From contig JACTVC010000001.1 in NCBI GenBank assembly GCA_018417955.1, positions 5,089,071 to 5,153,070 on the forward strand: 64,000 nucleotides of DNA. The letters run 5' to 3'. This DNA is from Laccaria trichodermophora. Its lineage: Eukaryota; Basidiomycota; Agaricomycetes; Agaricales; Hydnangiaceae. The position numbers were made by a program, and so were the translations under genes. The notes beneath the pieces were generated by a model. The model saw only the letters and a program-made list of their open reading frames with translations, was not told the origin of the DNA and did no database searches. Shown piece by piece: positions 54,939 to 64,000 of this stretch (the first letter of the stretch is position 1; every line of letters starts with the position of its first letter).

Positions 54939-57390
54939 TCAATGCGTGAAGAGCATGCGGTAGACCCGGATGTGCATAGGTGCGGCCGCGCGTTCCGCGT
55001 GATACTTGAGTTCGTGTTTAGCATACAAAAAAAAATGATGAAATGCAAAATAGAGACGCACAGCTCTCATCTCCTCGACCGTAAGCCACGACTTGCGACC
55101 CTGGTCAAGGTTGATCTCGGAAGCTCGTAGAGGCCATGTGCGTTTCCAGGCGAAACCAATGATATAAAAAATGATCATCACGGGGAATGCGAGGTACGCA
55201 GCTGTACAGAACGACTGCTCAGTCAAAGACAATATTTGGGTGAATCAGCGACAATGACGTACAGAAGAAATTAATCGCGACCTCTTTAGGATCGCTGGAC
55301 ATCCCGCCAGTCGGCCAAAGAGCCTACGAAAACGTGTGTCAGAGATGCTGAGCCATCATTGAGTCCAGATCTTAACAACGCACCACGTAGAATTGGGCGA
55401 CCATGACCAGCGAGACGAGAATGATTCCAAACCAGGATCCATAGACCCCGCCAAGGGCCTGGAAAGGCAATTCTTCAAGGGAGTGACCCTGGACTTTCCA
55501 TGCTTTTCTGAAACGAATGTGACAGAGGCAGATAGATCCCCAAGAGAAAAGTGTAGATAACCCCGACAACGCAAGGAGCCACATGACTGCGAACTTTGGT
55601 TAGACGTCTGAATTAGTTGAGAGGGCGAACGGTTACCCACAGACGGTATCACCGGCAGCAACAACATTGATGTAACCGAGTGGTCCGAATGCGAGAATGG
55701 CAATCACAGACCAGAGAGGTCGGCCGGATTTGTCAACTATGTGGATAGAGTATAGAAGGTTTAGAAATAAGTCTTGAGGTTAGAGAGCATACGCACCATA
55801 CGCAAAGATCTTTGGGGCGTAGCCAGTTTCTGCGAGGGCCGTCAGTGTACGAGATTCAGCGTAGACGCATGACAGTCCAATAGAAAGGACCGAAATGCAG
55901 ATCGTTGTGTTAACAAAGTCTATAAAGAGCTTTCTGTTAGATGTATACGTTGCATCTTTGATAAAACAGAACTCACGGTTGAGACCCTTGATTCTAGCAT
56001 TGTCGAGGGCAATGACAAAAGGTGATGCAGCGGCTCCACCTCCACCAAGGAGACGAGGCTCATTCCAGGGAATGAGGAGGCCGATAATGATTAGGGAGGT
56101 GACATAAATAAGCGTCTATCTCGCGGCGTCAATCAAGACAATCAGGCACTGAACAGCTAAAACTTACGATACGCCAAAAAGTACCCTTCACGGCAGCGGG
56201 CATAGTCTCACGAGGATTAGGAGTCTCAGAAGCAGCCAGACCAACCAACTCCGTACCAGCTTGTGAAAGATGAGTTTAAGGTGGCGGCGTGTATAGTGAA
56301 TCGCCTTACCAAATGAGAAAGCCGCAGTGACGAATACTGCGCAGATACCCTTGAAACCAGCAGCGAACGGGCCAGGATCCTTCCAGAATGTCCCGCCGAT
56401 GTAGTGATCATACTCTCCACCCTTAGGGCCGCCGCCACAGATGCAGATAATGCCGATGAAAATGAACATGATAACGACGAAAAGTTTGAGGCATGACGAC
56501 CAGAATTCTTCCTCGGCGAAACCCAGTGTTCCAAAGACGCTAGCGATAACTGAGATGATTGTTAGGAAAACCATCGCGCTAAGATAAAAAAAAGGGGGTG
56601 CTCACTGATAACTACATAAAAGATCGTAATCCACCCGGCTAGAGGCATGATATGTTTGCCCCAATACTGAACTGTTGTCCCGGCGACGGTAATTTCAAGC
56701 GGAAGAACGACAGCCCATTGGAAGACATAATTCCACCCCATGGCAAAGGCAAAGGCGGGGTCCAAGAAACGAGCGGACAGAGTATAAAAGCCTCCAGAGA
56801 CGGGATAAAGGATAGACATTTCACCGAGAGCCTGAAGAAACAAAGTGAAGTTAGATCTTCGTTGAAGCGTGTTCGAGAAAACAAAAACGTACCTGTGTGA
56901 CGTTGATCAACATGACACCAATGAGAAGCCACGCAATTAAGACTCCAGCTGGCCCTCCGTGATGGAGCGCAGAGCCGGAACCGACAAATAGACCAGTACC
57001 AATACTGCCGCCTGAAGTGAGTAGAGTTAGCACTCGAAAATTGGAGGGAAAGAAGATCGACCGCACCGACGGCAATCATTTGAAGATGTCTGGGCTTCAT
57101 TTTTTGTTGAAGCATCGGGGCATCAGCCACGACTTTTTCGAGGTCCTGGATATTGCCAGCACCAGCAACGACCTGACCACTAATAGAAATCAAATTAAGT
57201 CATGATCGACGCGAGGCTTATGTAGCACGTACCCAGTGGTGCCCGGAGCGCGCTTGAAACTTTCAAAGTTGAGTCCAAGTCGCGTCCAGATCGACTCTTT
57301 GGAAGGATCATATAGTTCCGCATGGTAAGGAGCGTCGGAGTCCACAATGCTAGTGGTCTCGACGACCTTTTCCGTGGGCTTGTGATCCAT
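54939..57390 (-). CDS. YAT-type amino-acid permease, 591 aa
   Basis: Thirteen exons: 57390-57233, 57179-57067, 57011-56893, 56831-56606, 56549-56310, 56259-56168, 56115-55977, 55919-55797, 55736-55641, 55586-55384, 55323-55263, 55201-55062 and 55004-54939. All junctions keep frame, including one 57-nt intron that is itself open. A hydrophilic start is followed by [10 protein letters not shown] and [11 protein letters not shown], the first-span signature of fungal amino-acid permeases. [20 protein letters not shown] gives the second, and [36 protein letters not shown] and [16 protein letters not shown] are also as in this family. It should import amino acids at the plasma membrane by proton symport; the substrate range is not readable. 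The gene looks intact. Confidence 0.88.
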
Positions 57391-59402
57391 TGCCGGCGTA
57401 AAAGATAGAGAGAGAAAATGTGTTCTCCACTTCTTGCACGCAACATCTTTTTATTTACCATCTATTACCTCCACCGGGCTCCTTACCCCACCTCCACGAA
57501 TGATGGACTTTTGTTCCGGAAGTTCACGACCATATGCACACATGACAGAGAAGTGGGGCAGTGAGTTGTCAATGGACTGGGTACCGAAAGATGTGATCTC
57601 GAAGTCGAATATTGAGGGTAAAGCATTTTTGATCTTGCGATCCCTCATGTGATTGGATTTTTTGGAGAAGACGGCCATCGGAATGCGCATTGTGATCTTG
57701 ATCCTTGTCGCAATTGGCGTTCTTACGCAGCCACGAGATCGTTCTTGTTTCCGCATTCTCCCTGCTAGTCCCTGCTGTTATTGATGCGCCTCATCAGGTG
57801 CACGTCGTGCCTGCTTCAAGCGTGTGTGTCGATGATGGACGATGGCCCGCGTTGCGCACCGGCGAGTATGGAATTATCTCGGAGAAGACGTTGCTTCCTT
57901 GGAAGTTTTGAAGTATGCTCAATCCGGTAATTTCCGGGCCCCGCTGGATCAGAGAAGCGCTGATGCAATGACTAAGACTAAGTGGGCCCTTCAGCTCAAT
58001 TTCCATCTCCCGTTTGCACAACTCTATTTCCTTGACTCAGATGGAATTCCAATATATGCACACGTCGTTGACTCCTCAACTGAGCTTTTCAAGCCTCAGT
58101 CTGCTCACGACGATCGTGAAAGCGCGCAGGTTTGTTTCAAGATATGACTATTTAGTATTGACCAAACAATCGGCGGATGAAAAGGAGGTTAATGGCCTGG
58201 ATTATATCAAAGGAAAAGCCTGGTATGACTGAACGATTGGATCATATGAGGGATTTTGTTGATGGCGAGGATACCATGACGTTGCCAATTGGGCTAAGTA
58301 CTTATTAGTGAGTTTCCCTGATCTCATACTCGTAACTCCAGAACGCTGATCTACTACAGTTACCATGTTTTTCGTTCGTTTCAATAATAGATCTAATACA
58401 TTAATCATGATGAGAACGGATCCGGATTCAAGATATGGACATGACGGATACGATGTGAGTGACAAGTTGGAAGGCACAAAGTCCAAAGACTATCCAACGG
58501 CGACATCATCTACTTTAAAGCCAAATTTACAAGCACAGACGGGCGAGCTGTCTAGAGACACACTTATGTGCGTCTCTCGTCTCCTCCTTCCCCCCATGCT
58601 AGACCTCTTAATCCAATCAATCGTAGTGATATTCGACGTCCTCCAAAAACCTTCCCACACCCCCTTCGTCCTTCCCCAGCCTCGTCCAAGACGTTACTCC
58701 CAACCTCAACCACACTACCCAATCTTGACTCTGCCTACGTCGGTATGATCGAAGAGACAGGAAGCCTTTTTGCTATGATCCCGGACCCTCGTAGTTTGGG
58801 GGGGCCAGAGAGGTATAACCAAGGAAGGCTTTTGGCTCCTCCAGAGGGCAATTGGAGTGCCGAGATGATGGTGATGAGGGAGAGGACGGGAGAGTGCCTA
58901 CGGTTGCGGATGAGATAATGAGACTGGAGAAATAGAGGTAAAGGTTGCATAAGACGAAGAGTTTGGTTGGCGTGGCTTGTGGACGGGGATGGGCATGGGG
59001 GTCTTATGGAGTTGTTGTTGGATAAGCCTGTGAGGGGTGAAGTTTCCCGGAGAAGACGAGGAGGAAGGGTTGGAGGATCCTACCCTGAATATTCAGGTGA
59101 GTCACTGCCTAAAAATTGTCAACCGCCTTCCGCTTAGTTCTCTTCCCCGCTCTCATGCTACTCCATCCAGGCTCAACTCGACAATTGCGCGACAATCGAG
59201 GTGAGGAGTACATTCACATCAGAAGTACAACGTGACAATTCTGATTCAAAGTTATGTATAAGCGTTATTCATAATCAAATCCCAAACTTTCGACTATCTA
59301 AGCCTCGAGATTTCAGCCGCAATGTCAACCATGCATAATACAATCTCTCCGCATCAAAAAATTCAAAACACCTTTGCAAACCCATCACAGCGAATTCACT
59401 CC
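57391..59402. other. 2-kb stretch without a supported gene
   Basis: Upstream region of the permease, then several overlapping plus-strand frames (57705-57911, 57842-58147, 58365-58748, 58568-58918). The last contains SAYVGMIEETGSLFAMIPD with protein-like composition, but I cannot join it to a start or domain. Possibly a decayed gene. Confidence 0.4.
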
Positions 59403-59871
59403 TCATGCCTGAAAATAGATACCAAGTAAGTCTTCAAAAACGAAACAAAACAGAGCAGAGAAAGGGAAACTCACGGCTTCTTGTGGTTTTTGTCGTGCTT
59501 CTTGTGCAACCTCGGCATCGTCTCTGCCATGATGCTTATGGTGCTTCTTGTGCTCGACCTCGGCATCGACTCTGCCATGATGCTTATGGTGCTTCTTGTG
59601 CTCGACCTCGGCGTCAGCTCTGCCATGATGCTTGTGGTGCTTCTTGTGCTCAACCTCGGCGTCGTCTCTGCCATGATGCTTGTGGTGATGCTAGAACGGA
59701 TGATAAGACACTTATCAAATATTTAATCAAAATGCTCCTTACCGCCTCGCGGACTTCGTTTACAGCGTATGAGGGTGCTCTAGCGGCGACGTCCCGAGCC
59801 TCAGGTACAACGCCTGCGTAGGCGAGTTGAGCGGCGCAGGCGATGAGGACGTAGAAGCGAGAAATAGCCAT
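59403..59871 (-). CDS. small secreted His-rich tandem-repeat protein, 116 aa
   Basis: Three exons: 59871-59743, 59690-59475 and 59408-59403, the last coding only for Ala-stop. Residues 1-19 are a signal peptide (AISRFYVLIACAAQLAYAG). After a short segment (VVPEARDVAARAPSYAVNEVREA), exon 2 is four tandem 16-residue units of the form HHKHHGRDDAEVEHKK, with one variable residue after GR (D, A, V, D). The fourth unit loses phase: two bases are missing against the other units, so its end reads AQEARQKPQEA. His clusters suggest binding of zinc, copper or nickel, and the KK between units could be a Kex2-type cleavage site, giving several small peptides. Both roles are inferred. A TATA box (GTATAAAAAG, 59936-59945 on this strand) lies about 65 bases upstream. 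Confidence 0.8.
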
Positions 59872-59935
59872 TTTTCAATAGGATGAGAGCTCGAGTGAAG
59901 AGCTGAGTATGAAGGGAGATGAGGCGTTGAGGGTC

Positions 59936-59945
59936 CTTTTTATAC
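59936..59945 (-). promoter_or_regulatory. TATA box of the His-rich protein gene
   Basis: GTATAAAAAG on the minus strand, about 65-75 bases before the start codon at 59871. It is a good core-promoter match, consistent with regulated, strong transcription of a small secreted protein. Confidence 0.6.
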
Positions 59946-61084
59946 AGGTTCGAGCGACTATAAAAAGAGAACGATTCTTGCGTGCCATTCCTTTGCGCAA
60001 ACGTCATGCCGAAGACCGAAGAAAGACCACGAGAGAAGGCGTTTGGAAGCTTGATATGGAGAAACTCATAGTTTTCTACTGTGAGCTAAAGTCATGCGAC
60101 GAGAAGGAACGTAAAAATAGGTGTATCATACCAAAAATAAACCAACTTTTCGTGTAATTTTTCGATGCTTCATGTCATAACGCTAACGGGACCCCGCAAC
60201 AGTTTAGTGTGGAGATAAGAAAAGATGGAAATGCCAAAAATCATTGAACTCATCACGTAAGCGTTCGATGATATGAACGTCAAAAAGTGGATACCGCAAC
60301 CGTAAAATCAGGTGTTCAAAATCCGAATGGGACCGGTGCCATGTGCTGGAAGTGATCCTTTTTTCGAATTGTTTATGTCGAGATCACGCCAGTGTCCTGT
60401 TTTTGCACATCGTTCAGAACAGATAACCTCGGCGGACATACATCGCGGAACCGAAAGACGAGCAAAGTCTTTATGCTGATAGAATGCATAAAACCTGAGA
60501 ATAATAGAATATCAAACGTCTTGCGTTAATGGTTACCTCTGATGGTGCGAAATTGCGAATACTGTCATTCAAATAGATCACCAAAATTAGACGGACAAGA
60601 ATAGATGCACACCAAAAGAGTCCACCAACCAGAAATAACTAACCCTCACGTCAGCGTTTGCATTCGAAGGTGCGAGTACTTACTTGGTTTATAATATAAG
60701 GGCACCCCAACCGTGAAAGATCGGTCAAAAATCGGAGTAGTTATGTCAGGAGGTCTTTGCGTTTGACTTTTTTTTTTTCCGCCGAGATCACGCACATGTC
60801 ATGCTTGTGCACATGATGCCAAACGATTACCCCCCAGCAGACATTTTGGGAAGCAATGCTCGCCGTAACTGTCAGAGTATCAGGAAAGAAATACCTCCGT
60901 GCGTTGCTGAGAAGTAATGGCACGGGATCCTTCCCGTCACATAGTTGCTGGCATAGCAAGGCGCTGACGGCACTCCTACGATGGAAATCTCGTCCATTTC
61001 AAACGCTACAGTGTCGACTTCAGAGACAAGACTTACAAATGCCCAAAGAAGTAGCGTGTACGTCGGTAACTGAACAGTCACTAG
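59946..61084. other. intergenic with a diverged direct repeat
   Basis: No gene. Blocks around 60,250-60,430 and 60,640-60,840 resemble each other (CGAGATCACGC, TTGCACAT, then a GCRGACAT-like stretch), about 410 bases apart; origin unknown. Confidence 0.4.
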
Positions 61085-62699
61085 TCATTGGACGGAAAGA
61101 AGTGGTAGTGTTTCCAAAGTCGCTGGCACGTCTACACCCTTGCAGGAAACAGGCACTGCGGTCCCTCCGACCAGGGTCTCCTCTGCATCAGATGCGCTGT
61201 CAGAATGTGTCGCGGTCCATACATCGCTTGCCCACTGCTTCAAGCCCTCAAAGAACTCCACATTCTCATACTCGTCATCCTCGTCATCCACAAATGGATC
61301 GTCCACATCCTCCTCGTTCCCTTCATCGACAAGCTTGAGGCAAGAAGCCGAGTCCCAAGGTGCGAGGGACCCAGAAGCGGCCTGTCGTTGTCCCATCGTC
61401 GCACCAAAAGAGATGGCAGCGTCATCTTGAGCTTGGCCTCCCCCGTCCTTGCCCCCGTGGGGCATACCCCCACCTTGGGGACCGCCATCTGATCCAGCTT
61501 CTCCGGGAAGATGTGTCCGTCCTGCAGCTGACTTCTGCTTGTCGCCGTAGTCCCCTTCAGTGAACCATTCTGGGGGCATCGCCGTCGTCCAAGCCACGTA
61601 GATATTGCGTACAGCTGTCATCATAATTTTCTGCGCAGCCGACATAAAAGGAAAATCACATTCAAAGTTGATTGCCTCCTTTCCGTATAGTTGAAAGAGT
61701 TTCTTGCCGGTGTTGACAATGACAAAGTGGTAGGGGACATGGAGCTCAATGAGCGGGAAGTCGGTGAAGGGGTACACGCTGTACTTTATGAGATTGGGAT
61801 CGAATGGGCCAAAAGCGTTGCCGGTATAACGTTTGACTGAACACGAGGCCTCCATACCGGAAAGAGGGATAAGTTGATAGCGGAACTTGCAAGATCCTTC
61901 ATAGAACTAGCGGCGGTCAGTATTTGTTCTAGCCAGGGTGGAAATGCACACACAGACTCTGGGTCCTTCTGCACATTTGTTTTCTCTCCTGCTTCAGGCA
62001 GGATAAAAACATTGCCGACGTAGGTGGCATGCATATTAATGAGGATGCTGAGGTCAACTGGGAGCCAAAACCATCCGACTGGCTTGGACGCTTCCGTCAA
62101 GTTGAACCAGCGGTGGAGAGTGACACGTACTGAACCGAACATGAGTAAGTCGAAACAGTAGAAAGACGGTCACCCACTAATTTGGAGGTTCTTTCTCGTG
62201 TTAACATTCAGACTGTAGTACTTCCTATTCCAAGACCATTCCAAACAATCCATCTGTTGTCGATCAAGTAAGATTACGTCGGCCGCAGGAAAAAGATCTC
62301 AATCACCTCTTTTGAAGGTGTTGAGCCATCCATAACATGGGAGAACTCGAGGACTGTCATTTTGTCGCTGACACTGGAGATGAGGCACTTGGGTCGACCA
62401 TCCTCTGTTGGCGCCCCATGGATAGTCACATCTTCCCGAATCACGTTTAGCTTGACATAGGATGGCAAGGAGGACGCCGTCTTCCTCTTCTTCTTGGGCG
62501 TCTGATCTGTGACGTGGCCTTGAGCACCGGGAATATAAGATTGCTCGGAGTCGTCATGGTCCAGGTGTCGCTTCCGCTGCGTGGGGGTTGATTGCAGTTC
62601 TGCCTCCCAGTCGACCGGAGAATCTTCTGCGCTCAACAGCTGCATGTGTGTATCTAAGCGTTCAGGACGTTCAGGAGGCGTCAGCGACCGATTTGACAT
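61085..62699 (-). CDS. conserved Agaricomycete hypothetical protein, 488 aa
   Basis: Four exons: 62699-62307, 62253-62178, 62129-61954 and 61906-61085. The splices keep frame (for example PSKE joins MDCLEW, and DPES joins FYEGSCKF). The first exon is a low-complexity, basic start (TPKKKRKTASSLPSY is a nuclear-signal-like cluster) followed by a beta region (LISSVSDKMTVLEFSHVMDG). The middle reads RVTLHRWFNLTEASKPVGWF, LSILINMHATYVGNVFILPE and PFTDFPLIELHVPYHFVIVN, blocks I recognise as recurring in mushroom unknowns of this size. The last about 150 residues are Gly/Asp-rich and acidic (EDVDDPFVDDEDDEYE). No signal peptide or catalytic motif; function unknown. Confidence 0.75.
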
Positions 62700-63035
62700 G
62701 GCGAATGTCTAAAGTGATAAGCACAAACCCTACAAAATCAGTCACATAATAATGTGACATTGTGTGACGGAAGGCGTCAAGTCGTGCTACCTCTTTATGG
62801 TGAACGATGCGTCGCACAACTCACCCACTCAATAGACGCTCCTAACTCACAATACTGTCCGAATAGCGTCATCGAACGTGAATTTGCGCCGTTTTCCGAT
62901 GAGTCTGTCTGATAGTGGGTCGGCCTCCAGCTGCATCCGTTAAGTCTTTCCGGGCCCCGGGGGCTCCTTTCCATTCCGATCGGGTGTCACAGTCGCTCAA
63001 TGTCTCGCTAACGCACAGTTTGTCCTACCTTCAAC
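62700..63035. other. shared upstream region of two divergent genes
   Basis: The genes at 62699 (minus) and 63036 (plus) start 337 bases apart, so this is a bidirectional promoter. A GTGACATTGTGTGACGGA stretch (about 62,755) is the only motif that caught the eye; no factor is assigned. Confidence 0.45.
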
Positions 63036-63704
63036 ATGACGGAAATGATACTTGCCACTCTATCGATCTTCGCTCTGTTCCTGATACCGCTCGCCATACG
63101 ATATTTCTTGAACCCTCCTAAGATTCATCCCGTCCTCGGCATACCTGCAGAATTCGTCTTCTTAACAAGCGCCTTCTTCCTCCTGAAACCTCCTGTTGCC
63201 TCAAGTCTTATCTTCGGTATGCACACTACTTGATCCAACCCAGAATAAAGTCACTCAAGCTCGCATTTCCTACAGAATCTCTACCCCATGCACTCCAAAT
63301 AGCATCAATCGTCGCTTTTCTCCTCGCTGGAGATGTCTTGTTCAAGGCCCTCTTATACATAGGAGTCGACCCCCAATCTGAAACCGAAGTGGCACCGACT
63401 ATAGTCAAGGTTCTCATGATCCATGGAAGAATATTCGGCGGTCACTTCAAGGAACTTGTTTATCATGTACTGGGCTTCCGGCATCTCTTATTTGAGAGCG
63501 CTGTAGGTTTCGGTCGGACGCTGTGTGGATTAGACAATGAGCTCGACGACTTGGAATTACAGATACATATCAATAAACCACCATCGTGCACGGTGAGTGT
63601 CGACGATTTCCTTACATTCCCGTTCTATGCTATACAGCTACTCACTGTTTCTCATTAAGGACGTATCAGCACCACTCCCAATTCCGGATGAAATTAAGGG
63701 CTAG
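63036..63704 (+). CDS. small membrane protein of unknown function, 180 aa
   Basis: Three exons: 63036-63216, 63276-63592 and 63660-63704. The introns are 59 and 67 nt with GTATGC...ACAG and GTGAGT...TAAG borders, and frame is kept throughout. Residues 5-22 (ILATLSIFALFLIPLAI) and about 36-52 (FVFLTSAFFLL) are hydrophobic spans, and a third lies at about 66-85 (ALQIASIVAFLLAGDVLF). A soluble helix-rich part follows (VYHVLGFRHLLFESAVGFG and NELDDLELQIHINKPP). It starts without a cleavable signal, so it is probably a polytopic membrane protein of the ER or another internal membrane. I do not recognise the family. The gene is complete within the window. Confidence 0.65.
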
Positions 63705-64000
63705 GGAAATTTCCTAGTAATAAACTTACTCTTCCTCCTGTAGACGACAATGGACTTTGAATGGTAATGGTATTTCGTTTCAGAGTACAGATCCGCGCTG
63801 AGTGGTACGAGAGAAAACGCACTCAATCTAGTATAATTCGCCACGCTGAAAAGCCAGATATCATTATTTAACTTTTAATTCACTGTCTCGAGAAGAACAA
63901 ATGGCAAGATAGAAAGTTGATTGTCCTAAAAGTTTCATGGTCACCCGAAAATTATTTCGGGTGGCGCTGATGCGTCCTTCGTCAAAAAATACTCAATTGG
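63705..64000. other. right edge, no gene seen
   Basis: About 300 bases of AT-rich sequence; no feature supported. Confidence 0.5.

Noticed and set aside
1..64000. CRISPR arrays, rRNA, tRNA genes or bacterial-type operons
   Set aside because: None found. Spliced genes and repeat content are eukaryotic, and no spaced repeat arrays or tRNA folds were seen by eye.

Overview
This window is nuclear DNA of a filamentous basidiomycete, almost certainly a mushroom-forming Agaricomycete. The evidence is the gene content: a DUF6535 membrane protein, a DUF6589 fragment, a coiled-coil/F-box protein, an HNH protein with a fungal-type domain, CHAT/NB-ARC STAND proteins, and a many-exon secreted protein of a mushroom type. 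Genes are broken by short GT-AG introns, mostly 45-60 nt, and there are no operons. Exon boundaries below were read by hand. They were chosen so that frames join and splice sites are canonical; they have no transcript support.

Layout. 1-9.6 kb: the 3' end of a GPI-anchor-like secreted protein, a conserved unknown, a TIR-bounded cassette with DUF6589 and RecQ-helicase fragments, a type II membrane glycosyltransferase-like protein and a TLC-domain membrane protein. 9.6-15 kb: an intronless F-box protein and, convergent with it, the nuclear-pore protein NDC1. 15.4-25.8 kb: two tandem CHAT-type STAND (NLR-like) loci on the minus strand, separated by a conserved nuclear-type unknown gene. Both loci are broken: three transposons sit inside them, each with a perfect 8-bp target duplication. 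26.6-35.1 kb: a TA-flanked mariner-like element, an unknown gene, a DUF6535 gene, and a tandem duplication of an N-myristoylation-type protein with an SHDQGWG motif. The second duplication unit also carries a decayed 3' end of the DUF6535 gene. 36-40 kb: a 933-bp TIR element, a second identical copy of the 787-bp hAT-like element, and a ten-exon secreted protein. 40.6-46.1 kb: two tandem DHA1-type MFS drug transporters. 47-51 kb: an HNH protein, an F-box relic and a Lys/Ala-rich chromatin-like protein. 51-55 kb: a 3.8-kb stretch with no gene I can support. 55-64 kb: a YAT-type amino-acid permease, a His-rich repeat secreted protein, a conserved unknown gene and a small membrane protein.

How it fits together. 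NDC1, the TLC protein, the permease and probably the unknowns at 21.2 and 61.1 kb look like core genes. They are interleaved with fast-evolving accessory genes: STAND/CHAT immunity-like genes, F-box, DUF6535, duplicated transporters and secreted proteins. Six short TIR elements of at least five kinds are present. One 8-bp-TSD element inside a CHAT locus carries a captured piece of an MFS transporter gene, introns included, which closely resembles the two transporters 16-20 kb away. The most notable system is therefore the CHAT-NB-ARC locus pair and its repeated invasion by hAT-like elements.
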